This document shows positions 54,936 to 64,000 of a DNA stretch of 64,000 bases, in pieces. The position numbers were made by a program, and so were the translations under genes. Origin of the DNA: Hygrophila difformis (Eukaryota; Streptophyta; Magnoliopsida; Lamiales; Acanthaceae); NCBI GenBank assembly GCA_030278955.1, contig JAOANR010000005.1:5809431-5873430 (forward strand). The letters run 5' to 3'. Below the pieces are notes generated by a model. The model saw only the letters and a list, made by a program, of their open reading frames with translations, made no database searches and was not told the DNA's origin. Position 1 is the stretch's first letter, and each line of letters starts with the position of its first letter.

Positions 54936-55985
54936 ATGCCACCACAAGGACGCCCAGGAAAACGTCCGGCTGACCCCCTATATGCACCTGATCCCATTGA
55001 GGATAGGCAAGACGCTATAGAGGGACGACAAGCTCGATTAGAACAAGTAATGTTAACTATTGGTACCGCAGTAGAGCGACAACTGGCGAGGGACGAAATA
55101 CAAGGGAAACCACCCACAGATTTCATCAAGGCGGTACATGAGTATCAACCTACGAGCTATACCGGACAAGAGGACCCGGATGAGCTAGGAGGGTGGATCG
55201 AGAAATTTGACAAACTGCTAGAGGCGGTACGGTGCCCCAAGGAAAGAAAAGTGGAGGTGGCTACATTCTTCCTGGAAGGCCAGGCAAACACCTGGTGGCG
55301 AAACCACGAGAGTCGAGACATTGGTTGGCCAGAGTTTAAGGAAAACATGAGGGCGAGATTTTACCCAACTAGTGTAAAGAACGCTAAGTATGAGGAGTTC
55401 GTCACCTTAACACAAGGCAATTTCTCTGTCCATGAGTACTATAAAAGGTTCAATGAGCTCATCCGCTTCGCTCCAGGGTTCGTGAACACCGAACATTCCC
55501 AGGCCCAAAAATTCGAACTCGGATTGAACCGAGAGATTCGAGAAGGGTTAGGTGGGAAACAATTCTTTAGCCTACAGAAGTTATATGATCGGGCGATGAC
55601 AGTTGAGCGAGTCCGGAAGCCTAAACGGGGAAAAGAGCAAATCGGGCAAACCTCTAAAACCCATAAGGAGGGGCGCATCAAGAGGAACCCGGACATAGGA
55701 AACCAGAACCAGCACCGCAACTTTGACGGCCCTAATCTAAGAAATAATGACCATCCTCCAATGGCCGCACGCTGCCCAAAGTGCGGCAGGAAGCATTGGA
55801 TGCAGGCATGCCCGCAAGATGGAGAGTGCTTCAGATGTGGCCTCACAGGGCACAGGATTAAAGATTGCAGCACCCGTCTGGATCCTAACAAGTTGCGAAA
55901 TGATCTAAATGGAGATCATCGCTTCCAAACGGAAGCATTACTGAATAGAAAGCCTAGGAACCCCGCCGCCTGCGGTAAGAAGTAA
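54936..55985 (+). CDS. gag: Gag protein of element E (350 aa, open)
   Basis: Particle-forming Gag. Start chosen at MPPQGRPGKRP by likeness to the MAPRGRP starts of A and B; an in-frame ATG 15 bp upstream (54921) is possible. Residues about 25-55 form a charged, heptad-like helix (DRQDAIEGRQARLEQVMLTI). The Gag domain spans about 75-235: EDPDELGGWIEKFDKLLEAV, ANTWWRN, RARFYPTS and KFELGLNREIREGL. Two zinc knuckles follow at about 285-315: CPKCGRKHWMQAC (CX2CX3HX4C) and CFRCGLTGHRIKDC (CX2CX4HX4C). All ligands are present and there is no internal stop. It ends 1.4 kb before the 3' LTR with no protease or pol frame after it. Confidence 0.92.
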   Translation: MPPQGRPGKRPADPLYAPDPIEDRQDAIEGRQARLEQVMLTIGTAVERQLARDEIQGKPPTDFIKAVHEYQPTSYTGQEDPDELGGWIEKFDKLLEAVRCPKERKVEVATFFLEGQANTWWRNHESRDIGWPEFKENMRARFYPTSVKNAKYEEFVTLTQGNFSVHEYYKRFNELIRFAPGFVNTEHSQAQKFELGLNREIREGLGGKQFFSLQKLYDRAMTVERVRKPKRGKEQIGQTSKTHKEGRIKRNPDIGNQNQHRNFDGPNLRNNDHPPMAARCPKCGRKHWMQACPQDGECFRCGLTGHRIKDCSTRLDPNKLRNDLNGDHRFQTEALLNRKPRNPAACGKK

Positions 55986-57358
55986 TCAAGGAAGGTTGCA
56001 TAAAGACAACTCGGGCAATTCTTGAGAAGGATAAAAAGGGGAGCTCGGGCACACTCGTTGGAGGACATTTTGACTTTTGCTTTGGGAATGTAGACCCTAA
56101 TATGTTGGTTTAGATTATATCATTACTCTCTAAGAACACCGATCAATCGGGCATAGTAAAATGATATACAAGTGGAGCGATCGTACCTCGACTTTTGAAC
56201 CAAGTAATGCGCTTGATATGTATAACTAAGGCATTCCCTTTTGTTGCGAAGCATTTTAAGCTTCCGCCTAAATGATAATCCCTGATGTAATATTTAAAAA
56301 CATTTCTTTTCCTTCGAAAAGCTTCTTTTGACCTATGACCAAATGATTAGATCTCCTGCCCACACCTAATAAGAATCGTGGAAATTTCAAGGACAGGAAA
56401 TTATTATACCCGGTAAAATGGTTGCCTACCAAATTTGATAGATGACCCTTAAACTAAACAACAACATTATCATTTGTTTAAGACATGGCTTAATTTACCC
56501 TTACTACTTAAGCAGCCATTTTCATTCGACAAGAAAACCCAACCCAAAAGGACATACCCTTGGATGGGTAACATAAGAAGAGACATGGGTAATTTCTAGG
56601 TAATATAGGAGCGTGATAATAATTGGAAAATTCGCGTAGGTAACCAACTGAAGGACATGCGTAATATGAACAACAAGTTGAGTGGGATATCCTAAGGATT
56701 AGAGAAAATTCATTAGATCGAGCTTGAAGAATACACCGCAGTATCTTTGGATGTGAGAACACTCCCAGCATAATGAATAATTGTTGGGTCGAGTATAAAA
56801 CAAGATTGACCAAGTATTTCGTCATGAATACATAAATTTTTCCTAAGAGCGACATTGTACCAACAAGAAAAGTGGGATTAATTAAGGATTGAGGATATGC
56901 TAAAAATATATATATATATTAATTAACTAAGTCATCGAATCCCTTTAGGGGTGTAATAAAACGTGAGTAATCAAGAAATTATTAAATGACATAGTTTAAC
57001 TTCACTTCCCTAGGGAACAAGTGAAGCACGGAACGGATAGTACATTCCGCAAAGAGAGGCGACACAAGAATAAAAGCAGACCGACGGACGTCAATAATTG
57101 AGGACCATCGGAAAATTATTTAGGTTCATGGCAAATTAAAATTCGATAATAACGATAAGATGGTACTAGTAACGTGAAGGATGTAATATAAAAGGTTGAA
57201 AGTGGATATCAAGGATGGACACCTGAAGCGGTTTAAGGAGAATTAAAAATAATAAAACCTTGGAAAATTTTTCTATAAGGATTAAAATTTTTGGAATATC
57301 CCGTAGTTACAACTGTACCTTAGTTCTGTCTCCAGGCTTCGAGGACGAAGCCTTATTT
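55986..57358 (+). other. Post-gag region of element E, no pol recognised
   Basis: AT-rich and broken by stops in every frame. I could not recognise protease, reverse transcriptase or integrase motifs, nor a chromodomain tail. Near the end it carries GCTTCGAGGACGAAGCC, the same kind of palindrome found before the polypurine tracts of A-C. Confidence 0.65.
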
Positions 57359-57372
57359 TAAGGAGGGTAGAC
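57359..57372 (+). other. Polypurine tract of element E
   Basis: AAGGAGGGTAGAC-type purine run directly before the 3' LTR. Two pyrimidines interrupt it, so it is weaker than the tracts of A-C. Confidence 0.8.
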
Positions 57373-60300
57373 TATAACACCCCATAAAATTATTAACTAG
57401 AAATTTAAATTCTTAATAAATAGATATTCAAAATTTCTCATAAACTTAAATTTTGGAAGACAAAAAAAAAAGATATTTTTGAAATACGAATTTATCCTAG
57501 TTGTAAACTATTTGAGAAATTAAAACTTTTAAGTGCAACAATATGTAATTAACTTACAAGTATTAAATAATACATTATAACGAATTATTTAAATCCATGC
57601 CAATTAATCACCCCTATTTAGTCAAAATTTAGTATAATTATTTAGTAGTCTTTAAATCCTTAATCTTTTAATGATAACCGAATACACTTAATTTCAGAAT
57701 ATGCCATGAAGGTTCCAAACATAGCTCTAGCTTCAAGCAACATCTAATTATTAGAACTCCAATAAGTACAAGCTATCTTATTTTAAAATAAAAACAAAAG
57801 AATTTATTATAAGCTTTTCAAATAAGAATATATGGGACAAACAAGTGTTAGAGATCATTTGAGACTATAGGTCTACGATCAACAATAAGGCATAATTAAA
57901 TCCGAATAAAGTAGCAATAATTTCAGGATAAAAATATTTATCAGGTCCGTTAATTTTTAAGCGTTGAATTAAGTAATATTGGGCATGGGTTAAATTACGG
58001 AAATTAAGCAATATGGTTTAACTAGGAATATTTAGCCAACTAGTTTAAAAAGACCGGAGACTTGAATATTTACATCGATAACGAATTCAGAAAGGCTATT
58101 TGACTACACGTGAGACTTAATTAAGGTAATATAAATAGTGAGCTAATTAACTTATTAAAAATAGCAGACCTTGTTATTAACGGATAACTTAGTAAATTCA
58201 TGAAATACCAACTAGAATTAATTTAAGCAGGAGCATAATAAATATTTATCTGTAAATTATTGATCCTTAATTAATAATCGATTATATTTAATTTCGAGAT
58301 TTGGAATGAAGGTCCCGCAAGGAGGTACAACATCAAACAAGGTTTAATTATTAAAGCCCTAATAAGTTTATAAGCTATTTGATTTTTAACAAAAAGATAT
58401 ATTATAAGCTTTTAAATAAAAAAAGAAAGTATTGGGCAAGAGTCAAGCGGTAGAATTAATCACTATAGATTAATTTAAAATATTAAGTTGATTCGATTAC
58501 GGAAAATATGAGCGGTCAAAACCTCAATAAGTAAATTGCCCAATTAAGAAACCTCAAGACTGGGTTATTTAATAAAATTTACTACTAAGTGTTTTACATA
58601 CTTATTAGTTTATAATTATAAAATCATGTATTATTACACAAGTCTAATTACACGATAAAACGTTCGAGAGCGTATATAACTTATTATGGAAATATTTATT
58701 AATAATGCCTAAGCCATAGTTACTAGAGGATTTGGAATTTAAAATTATATTAACTTATTCGAATTTGGACGAAGAAGTATATTTGACATGCCCATCATAA
58801 TTAATGTTGGATTTAATAAATAAATCACTATTTTTAAATCAAGAATAATTAAACCCGAATATGGCGACAACAATTGCGGAAAGATTATATTTATCTCGAG
58901 TTAAATAATTTGTTGGAATAATTTAAATGGATTAAATATTAGGCATGAATTAAAATATAAACATTAAGTCCTTACAACTAAATATAATATCATTAGAGAT
59001 TATTAAGTCCACCAATTAGACTAATTGAGTCCATAATCAAGAATAATTAGCCAATGAACTCATGGGGTTCGAGGTCGACCGACCCATTATTACCAAGATG
59101 TTCCAAATAAGAAGATTTGAAGTCCGGAATTATTTGTGCTGATAACACAAATTATATAGATGAAATCCATTGGACAAAAGGGTCAAATCACTTTAATTGA
59201 CCTTTGATTGACCACTATGGATATCCGTTGGATAATAGGTGAAAATCCATTGGACAAAAGGGTCAAATCACTTTAATTGACATTTGATTGACCACTATGG
59301 ATATCCGTTGGATAAAGGGGTGAGAACCCAATGGACGAAGCTATTAACCGGTTATAAGGATACCTCCTCCCTTCTATATAAACCTCCCCCTTCTTCCCTC
59401 ATCCATCCTTTCTCCCTCACCCTCCACCGTCGCCGGATTCCGGCGCCGCCACCACCGCCGACGAACCTCCGGCTCACCACCAAATTTTCCCCCTTTTCCA
59501 TTTTCCGGCCACCGCGCAACCCGTAGCCCCTGCCGCCGTTTGCCACCACCACCGCCGGCCTCCACTCCACCGCAGCCCCCTTCTCCATCCAAATCCGGCC
59601 ACCATTTTCGCCACCATTATCCTCCCCATTTCCGGCCATCTGCAACCCTCGCCCAACCCCTGCCTTCCTTTCTTCCTTCTTTTCTTTCTTCACTTGCTGT
59701 TTCTCCGATTTCATTTCTATTTCTCTCCCATTTTGCTACTAGTTCCATAAAGAGGTTTTAGGAGCCCGATCAAAGTTACGATAACTAATCCCATAAAAGC
59801 GTAAAGTGTTCGGGTAAGATTTATTAGTTGTAAGATTTTAGTTATTATATTTATGGTAAAATACCATCATAGTATGCTGAGTCATTGAAATATTGCTAGC
59901 CAAATAGCTGTAAAGGGATATCTGCTCGTAGCCTACGCGTGTGTTGCATCCATCCCGTCTACGGTGACTGTAAGTAGATTTTTACTTTTGGAGTAAGCCC
60001 AAGATTATTTTAGCTAAAGCATAATTTTTAAATACCATTTTCTTATTTTAAATTTATGCTTATAGCTCCCTACTGCTTTTGGATTATTGGTATGCCATTT
60101 TACTGTGCTTTACAATACTTGCAATTATTCTCAATGTCCTATGGATTTTTGAGCGCGCATTGTTACGGGGTTGGGTCCAAGTTTTGGGTCGCTGCTGCCA
60201 CCTCCGCCGTTTGCCTGTGTTACACGACTTACGGGGACTGATGTAAATTCTCCGCCGTTTGCCTGTAATACACGACTTACGGGGACTGATGGAAATCAGC

Positions 60301-61196
60301 CCGATGCCATTTCTCGATTCAATGTGGTCTGAGGAAATTTCTTACCTCCACCACAACCCTTGAATGTATGTGAGATTTGGGCCCTACAACGGGGAACCTG
60401 CACATCATGTTGGCTGAGAAATTCATTTCTTGGTAACGCATAGTGTCATATTGTCTCTTCCCGGGATTAGATTTATATGGATTTTGTCTGTGCTTAAATA
60501 AATTCTCGTTTTAGCATACCATTACCATAACTGTTCTTTTTAAATTATTTCTGCGACCCGACCTCCTCCGGGAGTAAAGGTCTACTTACTCAGCGATTGT
60601 TTTCACTGACTCTATACTTTTCACCATTTCCTTTCAGGTTTTGAGATCTGCAAGGCATCTTTTGCACGGGCACGGTTTGGGGTATTATTCACGTAAAAAT
60701 GTATATTTTAAAAACCCCCTTTTGATAATAATATATTACTTGGCATAGAAAATTATTTATGAAGTATGAACAAATATTTGGGTTTTATCCCGTTTATGCA
60801 AATATGGTGCCCTACTGTTTTAAACAATGCATTACGCGTTTAACAGTATTGTTTTCGAAATATGAGATAAACAACCCCTTTTAAAAACTTCCATGGATTT
60901 ATTCCATTATTATTGTTGCGCGCTTTGAGGAATGCAGTCCTCCGTTTGGTTACGCTCTACCAAACCTTTTTATCAAGCTTATTTTATACTTTTCACAGTA
61001 TATAAGCTTCTTTGCGAATTATATGCTTGCTTGTCCGGAACGTGGTTAGCATATACATTCAATATTGGGTTTTCTGCAATTAGTTATGTTAGCCTTAGCG
61101 TATTTTCGGCAATCCGGAATACGTGGCGGTAGCACCCCACCCATTGTTCCCGCTCTTTTCTTCCGCTGCATCCTTAGGGAAAATGGGGGTGTTACA
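57373..61196 (+). repeat. 3' LTR of element E
   Basis: 3824 bp, from TATAACACCCC to GGGGGTGTTACA, uninterrupted. It supplies the empty site for the LINE insertion and the reference for the 5' LTR. The proline-rich frame in the 5' LTR (51781-52080) is not conserved here: its ATG is ACG and an indel shifts the frame. Confidence 0.95.
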
Positions 61197-63812
61197 CCTA
61201 GGCCAAATTTTGGATAGCCAAAGTCAGACATCCAAGGAGATCAAGACTTTTGTAGCCCGCACTGAGGACTACATGACTAGGAATGATGCTGAGTTGGCCA
61301 ACATTAATGCTGGGCAAAGGAATTTGGAGCAGCAAGTAGGAAACTTGGCTGCACAATTAGCACAGAGAGCTCAAGGTGCATTGCCTAGCAATACTGAATT
61401 AAATCCAAGGGAAAGGTGCCAGGCCATCACTACTAGATCTGGACTTACCACGAAGGACGCAATGCCTAGACATCTGCAGATTGATGAGGAGGAGCCTGAG
61501 GAGGCACAGAAAGATCATGCAGACAAGGAGCCTGAGAAGAAGAAAGCGGTGGTGGAAACTCAACTTCCCAAGTTGCCTTTTCCACGACGAGCACATCCGT
61601 CTGCTGATGATAAAAGTTTCAGGAAGTTTTGCGAAATTTTTAGCAGATTAGAAATTAATATTCCTTTTATTGATGCTTTAATGAATATGCCTAAGTATGC
61701 AAAATTTCTTAAGGATATTGTGTCTCGAAAGCGTAAACTTGATAGTGGTTTGGTTTCTATTTCAGGGGAGTGCAATGCTTTGTTGGAGAAGCCACTACCA
61801 AGGAAGATGAAAGATCCAGGGAGGTTCACCATCCCTTGCACCATTGGAGGAGAAGAGTGCAAGGATGCCCTGTGTGATTCGGGAGCTAGCATCAATTTGA
61901 TGCCCATGTCATTGTACAAGAAGTTGGGACTTGGAGAAGTGAAACCAACAAAGATGATTTTGCAACTGGCAGACCTTTCTCAAAAAGCACCGTTAGGTAT
62001 TTTAGAGGATGTGTTGGTAAAGGTGGATAAATTTTTTTTGCCTGTTGATTTTGTAGTACTTGACATGGATGAGAAGAGGGAGGTACCACTGATTTTAGGA
62101 AGTCCATTTTTAGCTACTTGTCATGCTTTAATTGATTATAAAAATGGAGTGGTAACCCTTAGAATTGGAGAAGAGACAGTGACATTTAATGTGAACAATA
62201 TGGTTAAACAATCTTCTCATGCATCTGAAATTAATTTAATTGATTGTATTTATGTTGATTGTGATAGTGAGTTTGATGACGATTTTTGGGAGGAATGTGA
62301 GAATTGGTTGCAGGAACAGGAAGAGGAAGTTAAAATAGCTGAATTGGTGCATAGGGTGTCAAAATTGCACCCCAAGGGGCAAATTCGAGTACAAGACAGC
62401 TCAAAACAGCTTTCAGCACGCGAAACGGAGCCAGAACGCGAGGTCAGCGCGCGAACTGACGAAGCCGCGCGCACGTGGCGCGAGGCGAAACTCGACCGCG
62501 GATCCACCGCGGCCGTTGACAAAACAACGCGGTTTCCGCGCGGTCTGCGCCCAGGCCGCGCGCCGAGCGCGCGGGACAGACATGTCGCCTGTTCTGATTC
62601 CGCGTGCTCGATTTCCGACAGGGAGTCTTCTTCTCCTCTTTTGGCTCCTTCCTTACCTGTTCTTACACCTTTATTGCCATCAATTCAATCTCCACCTGAG
62701 CTTAAATTGAAGGAACTACCAAGTCATCTTAAATACTTATTTCTGGGATTGAATGACACACTTCCTGTTATTATTTCTGCAGGGCTTTCAAGTGAACAGG
62801 AATGTGCATTGACTGAGGTGTTGAAGAGACATATCCGGGCGATTGGATGGACCATTGCAGACATTAAGGGAATTAGTCGTAGTGTTTGCATGCACAAGAT
62901 TAGACTTGAGACGGACATGCAACCAGTCAGACAACCGCAGAGACGGTTGAATCCACACATGCAGGAGGTAGTCAGAGCTGAGATAGTAAAACTATTGGAT
63001 GCAGGGATGATTTATGCTATCTCAGACAGTGAGTGGGTGAGCCCTATCCATGTAGTACCTAAGAAAGGGGGTATCACAGTGACAGAGACTGAGGATGGGG
63101 AGTTAGTAGCAGCTAGGCCAGTTACGGGGTGGAGAGTGTGTATTGACTATAGGAGATTAAATTCTGCTACTAGGAAGGACCACTTCCCATTACCTTTCGT
63201 GGATCAGATGTTGGAGAGGATAGCCGGCCATGATTTCTACTGCTTTCTGGATGGGTACTCGGGTTATAACCCGATACCCATCGCTCCAGAGGACCAGGAT
63301 AAGACGACATTCACTTGTCCACATGGCACTTATGCATATCGCAGAATGCCATTTGGTTTGTGCAATGCCCCGGCTACCTTTCAGAGATGTATGATGGCCA
63401 TCTTCTCAGATTTATTGGAGCAGGCGATTGAGATTTTTATGGATGATTTTTCAGTATTTAGGAAGTCATTTGAGGGATGTCTGCGTAATCTAGAGTTGGT
63501 CCTGGCTAGGTGTGAGGAGTCTAGTTTAGTCCTAAACTGGGAAAAGTGTCACTTTATGGTCCGTGAGGGGATAGTTTTGGGACATAAGATCTCAGGGGAA
63601 GGGATTGAAGTAGACCGGGCTAAGATTAGTTTGATTGAGAAGTTACCACCTCCAGTTGATGTTAGAGGAGTGAGAGCTTTCTTAGGACATGCAGGGTTCT
63701 ACAGGAGATTTGTAGAAAAGTTTGCAGATGTTGCCAGGCCTCTTTCTGATTTGACTTGTAAGGATGTCCCATTTATCTTTGATGATAAATGTATGACAGC
63801 CTTTGAGACATT
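61197..63812 (+). pseudogene. gag-pol: Athila polyprotein fragment: Gag end, protease, reverse transcriptase
   Basis: Open from the E boundary. The Gag C-terminus (LGQILDSQSQTSKEIKTFVA, AQLAQRAQG, then RCQAITTRSG) is followed by protease with the DSG active site at 61876-61884 (CDSGASINLMPMSLYKKLGL) and VPLILGSPFLAT. A GC-rich linker of about 80 residues (62400-62610) separates it from the reverse transcriptase (VVPKKGG, RVCIDYRRLNSATRKDHFPL, FGLCNAPATFQ, catalytic FMDDFSVF near 63436, LGHKISGEGIEVD, GFYRRFV). After AFETF the frame runs into unrelated sequence at about 63812 and stops at 63829-63831, before RNase H. All motifs are Athila-type. Pseudogene because gag is deleted and pol truncated. 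Confidence 0.9.
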
Positions 63813-64000
63813 TGATAATGGCCAAAATTGACCATTATTTTCAATCCATTTCTGTGTCTGAGACGAACATTTTGATCGTGTTTCCATCTTATTGTAATAA
63901 GAAAGCAGTTGAATTTAACAGATTAATGCTAATTTGTAAAAACATCGAGCCGGTAATAAAAAGACACAAAATATGCAATTTTAAATTGTATTTGTGTTAG
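63813..64000. other. Unidentified sequence after the Athila breakpoint
   Basis: AT-rich DNA that replaces the expected continuation of Athila pol. It begins with a small palindrome (AATGGCCAAAATTGACCATT, 63817-63836). It could be the edge of another nested insertion or a deletion junction; the window ends too soon to tell. Confidence 0.4.

Larger units (their letters stand above)
43864..61196 (+). mobile_element. LTR retrotransposon E, gag-only, large LTRs
   Basis: Plus-strand element nested in Athila F. The 5' LTR is 43864-53513 (interrupted by a LINE) and the 3' LTR 57373-61196. Target duplication CCTAG lies at 43859-43863 and 61197-61201. The LTR is 3824 bp in both copies once the LINE is removed. 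It has an initiator tRNA-Met primer site, an open gag of 350 codons and a polypurine tract; no pol is recognisable. Gag is related to but distinct from that of A-C, so E is another Tekay-like TR-GAG family. It starts TATAACACC rather than TGTAACACC in both LTRs. Confidence 0.94.
42185..63812 (+). mobile_element. Athila-type Ty3/gypsy retrotransposon F (partial, split by E)
   Basis: Plus-strand Athila element: 5' LTR (to 43461), tRNA-Asp-type primer site, truncated gag, then, after element E, Gag C-terminus, protease and reverse transcriptase up to 63812, where the pol frame breaks. The left LTR border is uncertain (about 42185-42260). The 3' LTR, RNase H and integrase are not in the window, or are cut off by another rearrangement at 63812. 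Family identity comes from the primer site, the protease, and the reverse transcriptase motifs. Confidence 0.88.

Overview
This is plant nuclear DNA, most likely from a eudicot. It is an intergenic, heterochromatin-like stretch built almost entirely of nested transposable elements. The plant assignment rests on element types: Ty3/gypsy elements primed by initiator tRNA-Met with Tekay/Del-type Gag and Pol, an Athila element with its typical GGCGCCGTTGCCGGGGA primer site, an L1-type LINE whose ORF1 carries an RRM, Stowaway, hAT and MULE miniature elements, a Helitron, and a FAR1-type fragment. I see no intact host gene, rRNA, tRNA or CRISPR array.

Layout. (1) Positions 1-10449 are AT-rich DNA with a direct duplication of about 0.95 kb. 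Defective minus-strand LTR element A (392-7821, TSD AATTA) interrupts one copy, and the other copy preserves the empty site. (2) A decayed Helitron helicase (about 10200-23609) ends in a clear hairpin plus CTAG terminus. It is split by LTR element B (10450-21704, minus strand, TSD TGTTT), which has two 3402-bp LTRs, a gag with one nonsense codon, and a pol lacking most of protease and the integrase core. (3) Solo LTR D (23768-34933, TSD TATAG) is split by plus-strand element C (23863-31947, TSD GCAAG), which has an open gag and almost no pol. (4) Positions 34939-42180 form a low-copy-looking interval. It holds a foldback MULE nested in a Stowaway MITE, a hAT-like MITE, a 5'-truncated LINE tail, a second Stowaway, a FAR1-domain pseudogene and a degenerate multi-exon minus-strand gene with possible Ulp1-like character. 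(5) From about 42185 to about 63812 lies an Athila element F with 5' LTR, primer site, truncated gag, protease and reverse transcriptase. It is split by gag-only LTR element E (43864-61196, TSD CCTAG), whose 5' LTR is itself split by a 5.8-kb L1 LINE (45091-50898, minus strand, 18-bp TSD).

A, B, C and D share LTR ends, GC-rich blocks, 190-bp internal periodicity, primer site and polypurine tract, so they are members of one family in which every internal region has lost pol functions. C and E keep an open gag but no pol, and C is young. This suggests that gag-only elements move here using enzymes supplied in trans. The most informative oddities are reiterated primer binding sites, serial 3'-end modules that look like old LTR swaps, nucleosome-length repeats inside the LTRs, a LINE that lost its 3' rather than its 5' end and carries filler copied from its target, and a scrambled, tandemly duplicated Helitron helicase.
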